Shown: one piece after another, positions 42,649 to 51,549 of the stretch
Layout: each line of letters begins with the position of its first letter
How positions within the stretch are numbered: the stretch's first letter is position 1
Origin: Maricaulis sp965242785
Lineage (GTDB): Bacteria > Pseudomonadota > Alphaproteobacteria > Caulobacterales > Maricaulaceae
Direction of reading: 5' to 3'
Assembly: GCA_965242785.1 (NCBI GenBank)
Contig: CBDETA010000003.1
Coordinates: forward strand, 62,001 to 126,000
DNA length: 64,000 nucleotides
Translations under genes and position numbers: made by a program
The notes under the pieces: model-generated
What the model was told of the DNA's origin: nothing
Databases searched by the model: none
The model's input: the letters and a program-made list of their open reading frames with translations, nothing else

Positions 42649-43017
42649 GTGGCCCGTATTGCCGGCGTCAATATTCCGACGAACAAGCGCGTTGAAATCG
42701 CGCTTCGCTATATCCACGGCATTGGCCCGGCCAAGGCAAAGGAAATCTGCGAGCAGGTTTCCATCACGCCGGAACGCCGCGTTGCCGACCTGACCGACGC
42801 AGAAGTCCTGCAGATCCGTGAAGTGATCGACCGTGATCACCTCGTGGAAGGGGACCTGCGCCGTGAAGTCGCCGTCAACATCAAACGCCTCATGGACCTG
42901 GGCAACTACCGTGGCCTGCGCCACCGTCGTGGCCTGCCGGTCCGTGGCCAACGCACTCACACCAATGCGCGTACGCGCAAAGGTCCCGCCAAGCCGATCG
43001 CCGGCAAGAAGAAGTAG
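42649..43017 (+). CDS. rpsM: 30S ribosomal protein S13
   Basis: The 122-residue protein starts at GTG 42649 behind GGAGATG (ARIAGVNIPTNKRVEIALRY). The C-terminal signature LRHRRGLPVRGQRTHTNART is present. It contacts S19 and P-site tRNA in the 30S head. It is first of the alpha-operon genes here. Confidence 0.96.
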   Translation: MARIAGVNIPTNKRVEIALRYIHGIGPAKAKEICEQVSITPERRVADLTDAEVLQIREVIDRDHLVEGDLRREVAVNIKRLMDLGNYRGLRHRRGLPVRGQRTHTNARTRKGPAKPIAGKKK

Positions 43018-43028
43018 GGTCCTGACCA

Positions 43029-43418
43029 ATGGCTAAGGAACCGAGCCGTATCAAACGGCGCGAACGTAAGAACATCACGTCGGGCGTTGCCCACGTGAAT
43101 GCCAGCTTCAACAACACCATGGTGACCATCACCGATGCCCAGGGCAATGCGATTTCCTGGTCGTCCTCCGGTCACATGGGCTTTAAAGGGTCGCGCAAGT
43201 CGACCCCGTATGCCGCCCAGATGGCCGCTGAAGATGCTGGCAAGAAGGCAATTGAGCACGGCATGAAGACCCTGGAAGTCAAGGTCTCCGGTCCGGGTTC
43301 GGGGCGCGAGAGCGCGCTGCGTGCGTTGCAGTCGGTGGGTTTCACCATCACCACCATCCAGGACGTCACGCCGATCCCGCACAATGGTTGCCGTCCGCCG
43401 AAGCGTCGCCGCGTCTAA
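43029..43418 (+). CDS. rpsK: 30S ribosomal protein S11
   Basis: The 129-residue protein has NITSGVAHVNASFNNTMVTI and the signature region VTPIPHNGCRPPKRRRV at its C-terminus. It lines the mRNA exit on the platform. A 79-base gap to rpoA follows. Confidence 0.97.
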   Translation: MAKEPSRIKRRERKNITSGVAHVNASFNNTMVTITDAQGNAISWSSSGHMGFKGSRKSTPYAAQMAAEDAGKKAIEHGMKTLEVKVSGPGSGRESALRALQSVGFTITTIQDVTPIPHNGCRPPKRRRV

Positions 43419-43497
43419 CCAGACGTCGGCAGCGTATTTCGCCTGTTGAACGCGCCGCCGGCGGATCCCGCGCGGCTGATGAAGGGGCAGTAAGAAC

Positions 43498-44517
43498 GTG
43501 ATCGAGAAGAACTGGCAAGAACTCATCCGTCCGATGAAGCCGGAAATCGAACCGGGCCACGACCCGGAGCGCCAGGCGAAGATCGTCGCCGAACCGCTGG
43601 AGCGTGGCTTCGGCATGACGCTCGGCAACGCGCTGCGCCGTGTGCTGCTGTCCTCGCTCCAGGGTGCGGCTGTGACCAACGTCCACATCGATGGCGTGGT
43701 GCACGAGTTCTCGTCGATTGACGGTGTGCGTGAAGACGTCACCGACATCGTGCTGAACATCAAGCAGATCGCCCTTCGCATGAATGGCGAAGGCCCCAAG
43801 CGCGTCGTCCTGCGCAAGTCCGGTCCGGGCGTTGTCACCGCCGGTGACATCGAGGAGACCGCTGACGTCGAAGTCGTGAACAAGGACCTGATCCTGTGCA
43901 CGCTGGACGAGGGCGCCGAGATCCGCATGGAGTTCACGGTCAACACCGGCAAGGGCTATGTCCCCTCCGAGCGCAACCGCCCGGAAGACGCCCCGATCGG
44001 CCTGATCGGCGTGGACGCCCTGTATTCCCCGGTCAAGCGCGTGTCCTACAAGGTCGAGAACACCCGTGAGGGCCAGGTTCTGGACTATGACAAGCTGACG
44101 CTTGAAGTGGAAACCGACGGAACGGTGACGCCGGAAGACGCCGTGGCCTACGCCGCGCGTATCCTGCAGGACCAGTTCCAGATCTTCATCAATTTCGAGG
44201 AAGCCGTCGAGGCCCGTCCGGCCGAGGACGACAAGCCCGAGCTCGACTTCAACCCGGCGCTGCTGCGCAAGGTCGACGAGCTGGAGCTGTCGGTGCGTTC
44301 CGCGAACTGCCTGAAGAACGACAACATCGTCTACATCGGCGACCTGATCCAGAAGTCCGAGGCGGAAATGCTCCGCACCCCGAACTTCGGCCGCAAGTCG
44401 CTCAATGAGATCAAGGAAGTTCTCGCCCAGATGGGTCTGCACCTGGGCATGGAAGCGCCGAACTGGCCGCCGGAGAACATCGAGGATCTTGCCAAACGTT
44501 TCGAGGATCACGTCTAG
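43498..44517 (+). CDS. rpoA: RNA polymerase subunit alpha
   Basis: The 339-residue protein starts at GTG 43498. The N-terminal dimerisation domain has AEPLERGFGMTLGNALRRVL and SSLQGAAVTNVHIDGV. The C-terminal UP-element/activator domain contains LELSVRSANCLKNDNIVYIG and TPNFGRKSLNEIKEVLAQMG. Length and both domains are complete. It precedes rplQ by 45 bases. Confidence 0.97.
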   Translation: MIEKNWQELIRPMKPEIEPGHDPERQAKIVAEPLERGFGMTLGNALRRVLLSSLQGAAVTNVHIDGVVHEFSSIDGVREDVTDIVLNIKQIALRMNGEGPKRVVLRKSGPGVVTAGDIEETADVEVVNKDLILCTLDEGAEIRMEFTVNTGKGYVPSERNRPEDAPIGLIGVDALYSPVKRVSYKVENTREGQVLDYDKLTLEVETDGTVTPEDAVAYAARILQDQFQIFINFEEAVEARPAEDDKPELDFNPALLRKVDELELSVRSANCLKNDNIVYIGDLIQKSEAEMLRTPNFGRKSLNEIKEVLAQMGLHLGMEAPNWPPENIEDLAKRFEDHV

Positions 44518-44562
44518 GCAGCCGCCGGGAGGCGCCTGAACCGGACCTGAGGAGATAAAGCC

Positions 44563-44985
44563 ATGCGTCACGGCATCGCACACCGCAAACTCAACCGCAC
44601 TCACTCGCATCGCAAAGCCATGCTGGCCAACATGGCCGCATCGCTGATCGAGCACGAGCAGATCGTCACGACCCTGCCGAAGGCCAAGGAACTGGCGCCG
44701 TTCATGGACAAGCTGATCACGCTGGCCAAGCGTGGCGATGTCCACGGTCGTCGTCTGGCCATGTCCCGCGTGCGCAATGAAGACCAGGTCAAGAAGCTGT
44801 TCGACACGCTCGGCGGCCGCTACACCGAGCGCGATGGTGGCTACACCCGCGTTCTCAAGGCCGGCTTCCGTCACGGCGACAATGCGCCGATGGCCGTGAT
44901 CGAACTGGTCGATCGTGACCCGGCTGCCAAGGGCGCTGTCGACCGCGCCCGCATGGAAGCCGAAGGCGGCATGACCGAGGAGTAA
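44563..44985 (+). CDS. rplQ: 50S ribosomal protein L17
   Basis: The 140-residue protein begins RHGIAHRKLNRTHSHRKAML and contains LIEHEQIVTTLPKAKELAPF, both L17 hallmarks. It closes the long ribosomal operon, and a strong terminator follows. Confidence 0.97.
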   Translation: MRHGIAHRKLNRTHSHRKAMLANMAASLIEHEQIVTTLPKAKELAPFMDKLITLAKRGDVHGRRLAMSRVRNEDQVKKLFDTLGGRYTERDGGYTRVLKAGFRHGDNAPMAVIELVDRDPAAKGAVDRARMEAEGGMTEE

Positions 44986-45011
44986 GCTTCCGGTCAGCAC
45001 AGGTTCAGGAG

Positions 45012-45043
45012 AAGGCGGCTTTGCTCTGGCAAGCCGCCTTTTT
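45012..45043 (+). terminator. Terminator of the ribosomal-protein/rpoA operon
   Basis: AAGGCGGCTT (45012-45021) pairs with AAGCCGCCTT (45031-45040) and runs into a T tract. It is 26 bases after rplQ. Confidence 0.93.
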
Positions 45044-45073
45044 CATGCCCGCAACAAGGCCTATATCAACGCC

Positions 45074-46498
45074 ATGACCAAGTTTCTTTTTCTTGCTTTC
45101 GCCCTAGCCACCGCGTCCGTGACGGCATCCGTCGCGGCGCAGGACACGCCCTTCACCCCGGTCGAGCCGGAGGCCCAGGACCGCATCGTTCCGGACAGCC
45201 GGAGCGAGATGCAGCTGTCCTTCGCACCGGTCGTGCGCGAGGTGACGCCGGCGGTGGTGAATGTCTATTCGCGCCGCGTGGCGCGAAGCCAGCACCCGTT
45301 CGCGAATGATCCCTTCTTCTCGCGCATGTTCCGCAATCAGCCACGCGAACAGAACTCGCTGGGTTCCGGCGTGATCGTCGATCCGTCCGGCGTCATCGTG
45401 ACCAATAACCACGTCGTGGCCGGCGCGACCGAGCTGCGTGTCGTGCTGGCGGACCGGCGTGAATTCGAAGCGCAGATCCTGCTGACGGACGAGGCCACGG
45501 ACCTGGCCGTTCTGAAAGTGGACACGGACGAGCCGCTGCCGGTGCTGCGCTATGACCTGTCCGGGGATATCGAGGTCGGCGATCTGGTGCTGGCGATCGG
45601 CAATCCGTTCGGCGTCGGCCAGACGGTGACGTCGGGCATCGTCTCGGCGCTGGCCCGGACCGATGTCGGCCGGACCGATTTCGGCTCTTTCATCCAGACC
45701 GATGCGGCGATCAATCCGGGCAATTCCGGTGGTGCGCTGGTGGACATGGATGGCGAGCTGGTCGGCGTGAACACGATGATCTTCTCGCGCTCGGGCGGTT
45801 CAAACGGGATCGGCTTTGCCATTCCGGTCGAGATGGTACGCCGGGTGGTGGATACCGCCATGGGTGAGGGCGAGCTGATCCGGCCCTGGCTGGGCGCCCG
45901 CCTGCAGCCCGTTGATGGCGACATGGCCCAGGCGCTGGGCCTGGACCGGCCGCGCGGGGCGCTGGTCGGACAGGTTTATCCCAATTCGGCGGCCGCCACG
46001 GCCGGGCTGCGCCAGGGCGATATTGTTCTGGCCGTCGATGGCCGCGAGGTGAACAATGAGTCCGGTGCCCGCTTCCGGCTGGCCACCCGCGCGGCCGGCG
46101 AGGAGGCCGTGTTTGCCGTTCTGCGCCAGAACCAGCGCGTGGAACTGTCCGTGCCGGTCCAGCCTGCGCCGGGCAATTCAGATCCCACCCCCTTCCAGGT
46201 CGATGGCCGCAATCCGCTCAATGGCGCCGGACTGGTGGAGATGTCACCGGCCTTCAATGAGCGCGTCGGTCTGGACCCCTTCATGGATGGCGTGATTGTC
46301 TCCGGCACGACCCGGCGCAGCATTGCTGCGCGCCACGGTTTCCAGCCCGGCGACCGGATCGTCGAGCTGATGCAGCAGCCGGTGCGCGATCTGGACGATC
46401 TGGCCGACATCCTGGCCAGCCATGATGGTGCCCAGGTCTGGCCGCTGGTCGTGGAACGCCGCGGGCGGCGCTATGAGGCTTCTGTGCGGCTGTACTGA
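45074..46498 (+). CDS. Periplasmic Do/Deg-family serine protease
   Basis: The 474-residue protein has a signal peptide (1-23, ending VAA-Q), a trypsin-like domain and two PDZ domains (about 265-350 and 375-470). The catalytic triad reads H113 in VTNNHVV, D143 in TDLAVLKV and S218 in NPGNSGGAL. LGSGVIVDPSGVIVTNNHV is typical of HtrA proteases. It degrades or refolds damaged periplasmic proteins. It is probably DegQ-like; assignment to DegP, DegQ or DegS is not possible by eye, although two PDZ domains argue against DegS. The next gene is convergent. Confidence 0.92.
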   Translation: MTKFLFLAFALATASVTASVAAQDTPFTPVEPEAQDRIVPDSRSEMQLSFAPVVREVTPAVVNVYSRRVARSQHPFANDPFFSRMFRNQPREQNSLGSGVIVDPSGVIVTNNHVVAGATELRVVLADRREFEAQILLTDEATDLAVLKVDTDEPLPVLRYDLSGDIEVGDLVLAIGNPFGVGQTVTSGIVSALARTDVGRTDFGSFIQTDAAINPGNSGGALVDMDGELVGVNTMIFSRSGGSNGIGFAIPVEMVRRVVDTAMGEGELIRPWLGARLQPVDGDMAQALGLDRPRGALVGQVYPNSAAATAGLRQGDIVLAVDGREVNNESGARFRLATRAAGEEAVFAVLRQNQRVELSVPVQPAPGNSDPTPFQVDGRNPLNGAGLVEMSPAFNERVGLDPFMDGVIVSGTTRRSIAARHGFQPGDRIVELMQQPVRDLDDLADILASHDGAQVWPLVVERRGRRYEASVRLY

Positions 46499-46513
46499 CG
46501 CGTTCAGGTCCGC

Positions 46514-46969
46514 TCAGGTCTGGGCGTCACGCTTCAGCGCGACCACGCTCCAGACATGGCCGAACGGGTCCCTGAGCTTGCCGTGGCGGCCGAAAAACTC
46601 GGCCGTCACGGGGCGCAGGGTCTCTGCGCCGGCGGCCAGGGCCCGCTCGAACCAGGCATCGGCGTCATCGACATTCAGATTGATCGTCGAAGTGGTGCGA
46701 TGGCCCAGCGTCTTAGGCGAGACATTGCCGATCATCTGGTCTGGATCGGGAAATTCGTCGGCGAGCATCAGGATGCCGCCATTGATGCGCAAGGTGGCAT
46801 GGCCCAGCTTGCCTTCATGCTCATAGCGCTCGAGCACTTCCGCGCCGAAAGCCTGGGTGTAGAAGTCCAGCGCGGCGGCGCCGTCATCGACGCTGAGATA
46901 GGGCACAACGCGCATTTCCGGGCTGACGGTGCGGGTTTCCGGCACGGGCTTGTCCAGCAGGGTGGTCAT
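46514..46969 (-). CDS. VOC (glyoxalase/PhnB-like) superfamily protein
   Basis: The 151-residue protein starts at ATG 46969 behind GAGGAG. It shows a PhnB-type VOC fold: VVPYLSVDDGAAALDFYTQA, GHATLRINGGILMLADEFPD, a mid-repeat NLNVDDADAWFERALAAGAE, and the closing RDPFGHVWSVV. VOC proteins bind a metal and do varied chemistry (glyoxalase, dioxygenase, resistance). The substrate cannot be deduced. It stands alone between convergent and divergent neighbours. Confidence 0.8.
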   Translation of the reverse strand: MTTLLDKPVPETRTVSPEMRVVPYLSVDDGAAALDFYTQAFGAEVLERYEHEGKLGHATLRINGGILMLADEFPDPDQMIGNVSPKTLGHRTTSTINLNVDDADAWFERALAAGAETLRPVTAEFFGRHGKLRDPFGHVWSVVALKRDAQT

Positions 46970-47143
46970 GGGACGGCTCCTCTTGGCGTCCGGGAGGGCA
47001 GGCGGGGCCGGCCCGGAAAGGGTCCCGGCATGATCACGGGTCAGGATAGCACAGAGCGGCGCGGGATGCGGGGCAGAATCGGGCGCGGCAGAAACGGGCC
47101 CGACTGTCTGCGTGCTTGCGCCGGCCGGTCACCCTGAGGCCAA

Positions 47144-48487
47144 ATGGCGGACATGAGCACCTTGTTCGAATCGGCCGGCCTGGAGGCCGAAGCGCCACGC
47201 CCGCTGGCGGACCGCCTGCGTCCGAAAAGCCTGGATGAAGTCGTCGGGCAGGATCACCTGCTCAAGGGCGAGGGGCCGATTGCGCGCATGCGGGCGCAGG
47301 GCCGGCTGGCTTCGCTGGTGCTGTGGGGACCGCCGGGCGTGGGCAAGACCACGATCGCGCGGCTTTTGGCCGAGGACAGCCAGCTGGAGTTCGAGCCGCT
47401 CTCGGCGGTGTTTTCCGGCGTGGCGGATCTGAAAAAGGCGTTCGAGCGGGCCCGGGCGCGGCGCCAGGCCGGGCGCGGCACGCTGTTGTTCGTCGACGAG
47501 ATCCACCGCTTCAACCGCGCCCAGCAGGACGGTTTCCTGCCGGTGGTGGAGGAGGGCACGATCACCCTGGTCGGGGCGACCACCGAAAACCCGTCCTTCG
47601 AGCTCAATGCGGCGCTGTTGTCGCGCTGCCAGGTGCTGGTGTTGCGGCGGCTGGATGATGACGGGCTGGAGCGCCTGGTCGCGCGGGCCGAGCGGGAGAT
47701 GGGACGCCAGCTGCCCTTGGACGCCGGCGCGCGCGCGGCGCTGCGGGCGATGGCGGACGGGGATGGCCGCTACATGCTCAACCTGGTCGAGGAGGCCTTC
47801 ACCTTCGGCGACGGGAGTGATCCGGTCACGGCGGAGCGCCTGGCCGGCCTGCTGAACAAGCGGGCAGCGGCCTATGACAAGGATCGCGAGGAGCACTACA
47901 ACCTGATCTCGGCGCTGCACAAGGCGGTGCGCGGATCGGACCCGGATGCGGCGCTGTACTGGTTCGCGCGCATGCTGGAGGGCGGGGAGGACCCGCTCTT
48001 CCTGGCGCGGCGCCTGGTGCGCATGGCGTCGGAGGATATCGGCCTGGCCGATCCGACCGGGCTGATGATCGCCAATGAGGCGGCGCGCACCTATGAGCGC
48101 CTGGGCTCGCCGGAGGGCGAGCTGGCGCTGGCGCATGCGGTGGTCCATCTGGCGACGGCGCCCAAATCCAACGCGGTCTATGTCGCCTACAAGCGGGCCC
48201 GGAAGGCGGCCAAGGAGACCGGCTCGCTGATGCCGCCGGCGCATATTCTCAATGCTCCGACCAAGCTGATGAAGGCGCAGGGCTATGGCGCGGGCTATGA
48301 GTATGATCATGACGCCGAGGGCGGCGTGTCCGGTCAGGATTACTTCCCCGACGCGATGCCGCAGCGACCGGTCTTCTACGAGCCCAGGCCCTCGGGCCGG
48401 GAGGCGGCGATCGCCGAGCGGCTGGAGCGCTGGCGGGCCCTGCGGGCGCAACGCCGGAGCGGCGGGACTGGCTCGAATCCCTCTTGA
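47144..48487 (+). CDS. rarA: Replication-associated recombination protein A (AAA+ ATPase)
   Basis: The 447-residue protein has PLADRLRPKSLDEVVGQDHL at its N-terminus, Walker A GPPGVGKTT, Walker B FVDEIHRFN, sensor 1 VGATTENPSFELN and a C-terminal tetramerisation domain with NLISALHKAVRGSDPDAALY. This is RarA/MgsA, which acts at stalled replication forks. Start ATG 47144 is preferred, with ATG 47153 as an alternative. It does not overlap its neighbours. Confidence 0.95.
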   Translation: MADMSTLFESAGLEAEAPRPLADRLRPKSLDEVVGQDHLLKGEGPIARMRAQGRLASLVLWGPPGVGKTTIARLLAEDSQLEFEPLSAVFSGVADLKKAFERARARRQAGRGTLLFVDEIHRFNRAQQDGFLPVVEEGTITLVGATTENPSFELNAALLSRCQVLVLRRLDDDGLERLVARAEREMGRQLPLDAGARAALRAMADGDGRYMLNLVEEAFTFGDGSDPVTAERLAGLLNKRAAAYDKDREEHYNLISALHKAVRGSDPDAALYWFARMLEGGEDPLFLARRLVRMASEDIGLADPTGLMIANEAARTYERLGSPEGELALAHAVVHLATAPKSNAVYVAYKRARKAAKETGSLMPPAHILNAPTKLMKAQGYGAGYEYDHDAEGGVSGQDYFPDAMPQRPVFYEPRPSGREAAIAERLERWRALRAQRRSGGTGSNPS

Positions 48488-48542
48488 ATCACTCGCGTTA
48501 AAAGGGAATCTTCCCGCCCGTCAAACTCTGGGGGGAGATTCC

Positions 48543-48917
48543 ATGAATCCGATTCGCATCCATCTCACACTGGGGCTGCTCTGGCTGCTGTTGGGCATGC
48601 TGCTGGGCGAGCACATGGGCCGCACCGGCGATCACGGCCAGATGCCGACCCATGCGCACATCATGCTGGTGGGCGGCGTGCTGTCGGTCACCTGGGCGGT
48701 GATCTACAAGCTGTTCGCGGTGAAGACCGGGCTCCTGGCCTGGGCCCAGACCGGCCTGCACCAGATCGCCGCGGCGGTAATGATCGTCGGCCTCTATCTG
48801 CTCTACGGACAGTTGGCCGAGGAAGCCGTGGTCGGTCCGATCCTGGGCATTTCAGCGATCGGGATCATCGTCTCGGTGCTGTTGATGCTGGTGCAAACCC
48901 TGCGCACCAAGCTCTGA
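48543..48917 (+). CDS. Small four-helix membrane protein, unassigned
   Basis: The 124-residue protein starts at ATG 48543 behind GGGGGAGA. Four hydrophobic segments lie near residues 7-23, 38-62, 68-90 and 96-118. Conserved-looking histidines occur in LGEHMG, GDHGQMPTHAHIML and GLHQIA. The THAHI motif and helix pattern recall cytochrome-oxidase subunit-I-like small proteins, which might bind haem or copper, but this is only a resemblance. The neighbours (rarA, DUF6624) give no functional hint. Confidence 0.6.
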   Translation: MNPIRIHLTLGLLWLLLGMLLGEHMGRTGDHGQMPTHAHIMLVGGVLSVTWAVIYKLFAVKTGLLAWAQTGLHQIAAAVMIVGLYLLYGQLAEEAVVGPILGISAIGIIVSVLLMLVQTLRTKL

Positions 48918-48920
48918 CGC

Positions 48921-49634
48921 CTATTCGCTGCCGCCTTCGGCGCCGGTGTCCTCGCAGGCCCCGCCCTGGAAGGCATCGACGTCGAGGGGCGGCAATCGCA
49001 AGCGCTCGCGTTGTTCTGCGGTGCGGGCGGGGTCGAGCGGAGCAAGCTGTTCACGACCCTCCACGCAGAGGGTCTGGCTCCCATAGATTTGCGGCTGGCC
49101 CCGCGACAGAGCAAGCCGGTCGGCGCGCTCGGCAAAGGCCTGGGCGTCGTAGCCTCCGTTGAGGGCCACCGGTTCCAACGCCGCCACGATGGCGGCTTCC
49201 GAGCCAGGATCGCGTTCGGCCCAGCGCAGCAGGTCCTGAGCCAGTCGCGGCTCCTCGGCATGCAGGGGGGCAAAACGGGCAGGGTCGAGCTGTCTCACTG
49301 CCCATTGCGTATTGTCGGTTTCCAGCGCCGAGAGCTGAGCGCCGATGGTTTGCAAGATGGCGCCACGCGCGCCTTCGTCCAGATCGGTTCGCCCGATCGC
49401 CGGCAGCAAAAGGCCGGCAAGATAGCGTTCGCGGGTGCGCCGGGCCGCCAGTTCCGCCGACAGCTCGCCATAGGCGTCATAACGGCTCTCGATGCCGGCA
49501 ATCAGAGTCGCGGCATCCGTGGGGGGCGGTGCGATGACGGTTTCGGCAGTCTCGCCGGCCTCGGGCTGCGGCTGTTCCGTATTGGCGGGAGCCGTCTGCA
49601 CCCAGGCGAGCGCGGCGAGCGAAGCAAGCAACAT
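48921..49634 (-). CDS. Exported DUF6624-like protein
   Basis: Start ATG 49634 has an excellent AGGAGGA site; a longer frame to 49700 lacks one. The 237-residue protein has a signal peptide (about 1-18, LLASLAALAWVQTAPA), a Pro/Glu-rich linker and a helical domain ending with GQPQIYGSQTLCVEGREQL. The R-G-x-P-Q-x-Y-G-[ST]-Q pattern is the DUF6624 signature. Family function is unknown. Its 3' end nearly abuts that of the membrane-protein gene (3-bp gap), so the two are convergent. Confidence 0.65.
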   Translation of the reverse strand: MLLASLAALAWVQTAPANTEQPQPEAGETAETVIAPPPTDAATLIAGIESRYDAYGELSAELAARRTRERYLAGLLLPAIGRTDLDEGARGAILQTIGAQLSALETDNTQWAVRQLDPARFAPLHAEEPRLAQDLLRWAERDPGSEAAIVAALEPVALNGGYDAQAFAERADRLALSRGQPQIYGSQTLCVEGREQLAPLDPARTAEQRERLRLPPLDVDAFQGGACEDTGAEGGSE

Positions 49635-49692
49635 GACACATCCTCCTGACCGGGCGGCCAGTCTAGGACCTGGCTGTCGGCTGCCAAAGGGG

Positions 49693-49729
49693 CAAAACAA
49701 AAGCGGGAGCTGATTGGGGCAGCTCCCGC
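49693..49729 (-). terminator. Minus-strand terminator of the 33-residue gene
   Basis: Read on the minus strand, GCGGGAGCTG and CAGCTCCCGC form a 10-bp stem around CCCCAAT, followed by TTTTGTTTT. It lies about 90 bases after the stop of the small gene and before the DUF6624 gene. Confidence 0.85.
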
Positions 49730-49820
49730 ATTCGTTTCAGGCGATGACGATCAACCGGTTCGCGCGGCCTCGTGAAGCGGTGAGGCTGCGGGGAACGGGA
49801 TCGTGGCTTTGTATGCGGGG

Positions 49821-49922
49821 TTAAGCGACGGCGCCGGACAGCGCGATCGTCATGGCCCCAAACACACCGGCCACGAAGAGAATGTTGATCACCGTCGACA
49901 GGGTGGAATTGACGCGGGTCAT
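49821..49922 (-). CDS. 33-residue single-span membrane peptide
   Basis: On the minus strand, ATG 49922 is preceded by AAAGGAAC at good spacing and followed by 33 codons to TAA. The peptide reads TRVNSTLSTVINILF, then VAGVFGAMTIALSGAVA. It has a short polar N-terminus and one hydrophobic helix of about 21 residues. A clear terminator lies downstream, so it has the parts of an independent gene. Similar tiny membrane proteins are common in bacteria and often regulate larger membrane complexes, but no partner is evident. Confidence 0.6.
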   Translation of the reverse strand: MTRVNSTLSTVINILFVAGVFGAMTIALSGAVA

Positions 49923-50158
49923 AGGAAGTTCCTTTGCTCTTGGCGAGCCGGGCCCTCCCGGTTCGCGTCTTGGTAAATAAGGACTTAGCGGAAGAACTGA
50001 AGGTGCAATTCACCAAGGCAGAAATGCAAAAATGCATGCATCTAACCAAAATGTATGAAATTACGAAAGCGTAACGCGGGTGGGCTACCCGAAGACCGAC
50101 TCAAAAGGGTCCGGAGAGCGCGCTTGCCAAAACCGTGGGGCCCGCCTAACCAGCGGCC
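49923..50158. promoter_or_regulatory. Divergent intergenic region, AT-rich centre
   Basis: This 236-bp gap separates the small membrane peptide (left, minus) and the fluoride channel (right, plus). Around 50020-50065 the sequence is unusually AT-rich for this genome and contains ATGCAAAAATGCATGCAT, overlapping direct and palindromic repeats that could be an operator. No fluoride-riboswitch core was recognised. Confidence 0.35.
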
Positions 50159-50560
50159 ATGAACCAACTCCTGATTATTGGCGCCGGCGGCGCACTGGGT
50201 GCCATCTCGCGCCATCTGGTGGGCCAGGCCTCGCTGCGCTGGCTGGGACCGGACATGCCGCTGGGCCTGCCCTGGGGCACGCTGGTGGCGAATGTGCTGG
50301 GCGGTGCGCTGATGGGCCTTCTGGTCGGCTGGCTGGCGCTGGCAGGCCGGGGGGGCGAGATGAGCGTCGACATCCGGCTGTTCGGCGCGGTCGGCCTGTT
50401 GGGAGGCTTCACGACATTCTCGGCCTTCTCGCTGGAATTGGCCGAGATGGTTGAGCGCAGGGACCTGGCCCTGGCCTTCGGCTATGCCGCCGGTTCGGTC
50501 CTGTTGTGCCTGGCGGCGGTGTTCGCCGGGCTTTTCATTGCCCGCAAGGTGTTTGCATGA
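50159..50560 (+). CDS. crcB: Fluoride channel CrcB/Fluc
   Basis: The 133-residue four-helix protein has the Fluc signature GGFTTFSAFSLELAEM (phenylalanine-box motif near residues 82-97), the N-terminal GAGGALGAISRHLVG and a mid-helix PWGTLVANVLGGALMG with the conserved Asn. Dimers export fluoride from the cytoplasm. Its stop overlaps the next start (ATGA), coupling it to a pseudouridine synthase, an arrangement probably of convenience. Confidence 0.93.
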   Translation: MNQLLIIGAGGALGAISRHLVGQASLRWLGPDMPLGLPWGTLVANVLGGALMGLLVGWLALAGRGGEMSVDIRLFGAVGLLGGFTTFSAFSLELAEMVERRDLALAFGYAAGSVLLCLAAVFAGLFIARKVFA

Positions 50561-51549
50561 GTGGCGTCCAACTGATCAAGGTCGAGCCGTCCGAGGACGG
50601 CTCCCGTCTCGACCGCTGGTTCAAGCGGCGGTTTCCGCATGTCTCTTCGGTGATGGTCCAGAAGCTGTGCCGCAAGGGCCAGATCCGGGTCGATGGCGGC
50701 CGGGTGAAGGGCGACAGCCGGGTCAGCGAAGGCCAGGAAGTGCGCGTGCCGCCGCTGCCGGAACCGGGCGAGAAACCCAAGGCACCACGCCTGTCGGCGG
50801 AAGACATCGCGTATGTGAAATCGCTGGTGATCTACCAGGATGACGAGCTGATCGCCTTCAACAAGCCGGCCGGGTTGGCCGTGCAGGGCGGGTCGAAGAC
50901 GACGCGGCATCTGGACGGCCTGCTGGATGCTTTCGGCGAAGGCCTGGACCGGCCGCGCCTGGTGCACCGGCTGGACAAGGACACGTCTGGTGTCGTCATC
51001 GTCGGCAAGGGGCCCAAGGCGACAGCGAAACTGGCCAAGGCCTTCCAGTCGCACAAGACCAACAAGACCTATTGGGCGATTGCCCTGGGCGTGCCCAAGC
51101 CGAAAAAGGGCGAGGTGAAGGGCTTCATGAAGAAGGCCGCCGGCAAGGGCGCCGATGCCGAGCGCGAGACCATGGTCGCCGCGCGTCATGGCGAGGAGGG
51201 CGCCAGCCATGCGCTGACCCGCTATGTCGTTGTCGCCGAGGCGGGCCAGAAGGCCGCCTGGGTGGCCTTGCGCCCGGTGACCGGCCGTACCCACCAGCTG
51301 CGGGTGCACCTGGCCGCGATGGGCCATGCCATCCTGGGCGATCGCAAATACACCTGTGATCGTGAAGCCCCGGAAGACCTGGACCGCCGCCTGTGCCTGC
51401 ACGCCCGGCGGCTGGAGATACCGCGCGAGGGCCGGAAGCCGCTGGTGCTGACCGCGGACCTGCCCAAGCCGACGCAGAAGATTTTCGACACGCTGGGCTT
51501 CTTTGCCAATGAGATCGACGAGGCGGGGGTCGAGGAGGATCTGGCCTGA
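50557..51549 (+). CDS. rluC: 23S rRNA pseudouridine synthase, RluA/RluC family
   Basis: The 330-residue protein starts at ATG 50557, overlapping crcB by four bases. The S4 RNA-binding domain is at about 15-80 (DGSRLDRWFKRRFPHVSSVM). The catalytic RluA-family motif is HRLDKDTSGVVIVG, with the nucleophilic Asp at residue 140. The C-terminal part has GRTHQLRVHLAAMGHAILGD. E. coli RluC makes pseudouridines 955, 2504 and 2580; RluD is an alternative, and the exact target is inferred. Confidence 0.85.
   Translation: MSGVQLIKVEPSEDGSRLDRWFKRRFPHVSSVMVQKLCRKGQIRVDGGRVKGDSRVSEGQEVRVPPLPEPGEKPKAPRLSAEDIAYVKSLVIYQDDELIAFNKPAGLAVQGGSKTTRHLDGLLDAFGEGLDRPRLVHRLDKDTSGVVIVGKGPKATAKLAKAFQSHKTNKTYWAIALGVPKPKKGEVKGFMKKAAGKGADAERETMVAARHGEEGASHALTRYVVVAEAGQKAAWVALRPVTGRTHQLRVHLAAMGHAILGDRKYTCDREAPEDLDRRLCLHARRLEIPREGRKPLVLTADLPKPTQKIFDTLGFFANEIDEAGVEEDLA

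Noticed and set aside
47144..48487. Antisense frame over rarA (47129-48451)
   Set aside because: Arg/Gln-rich shadow; the sense strand has full AAA+ motifs.
50061..50158. Fluoride riboswitch upstream of crcB
   Set aside because: The conserved pseudoknot core was not found in the short leader; the visible stem CGGGT/ACCCG is not diagnostic.
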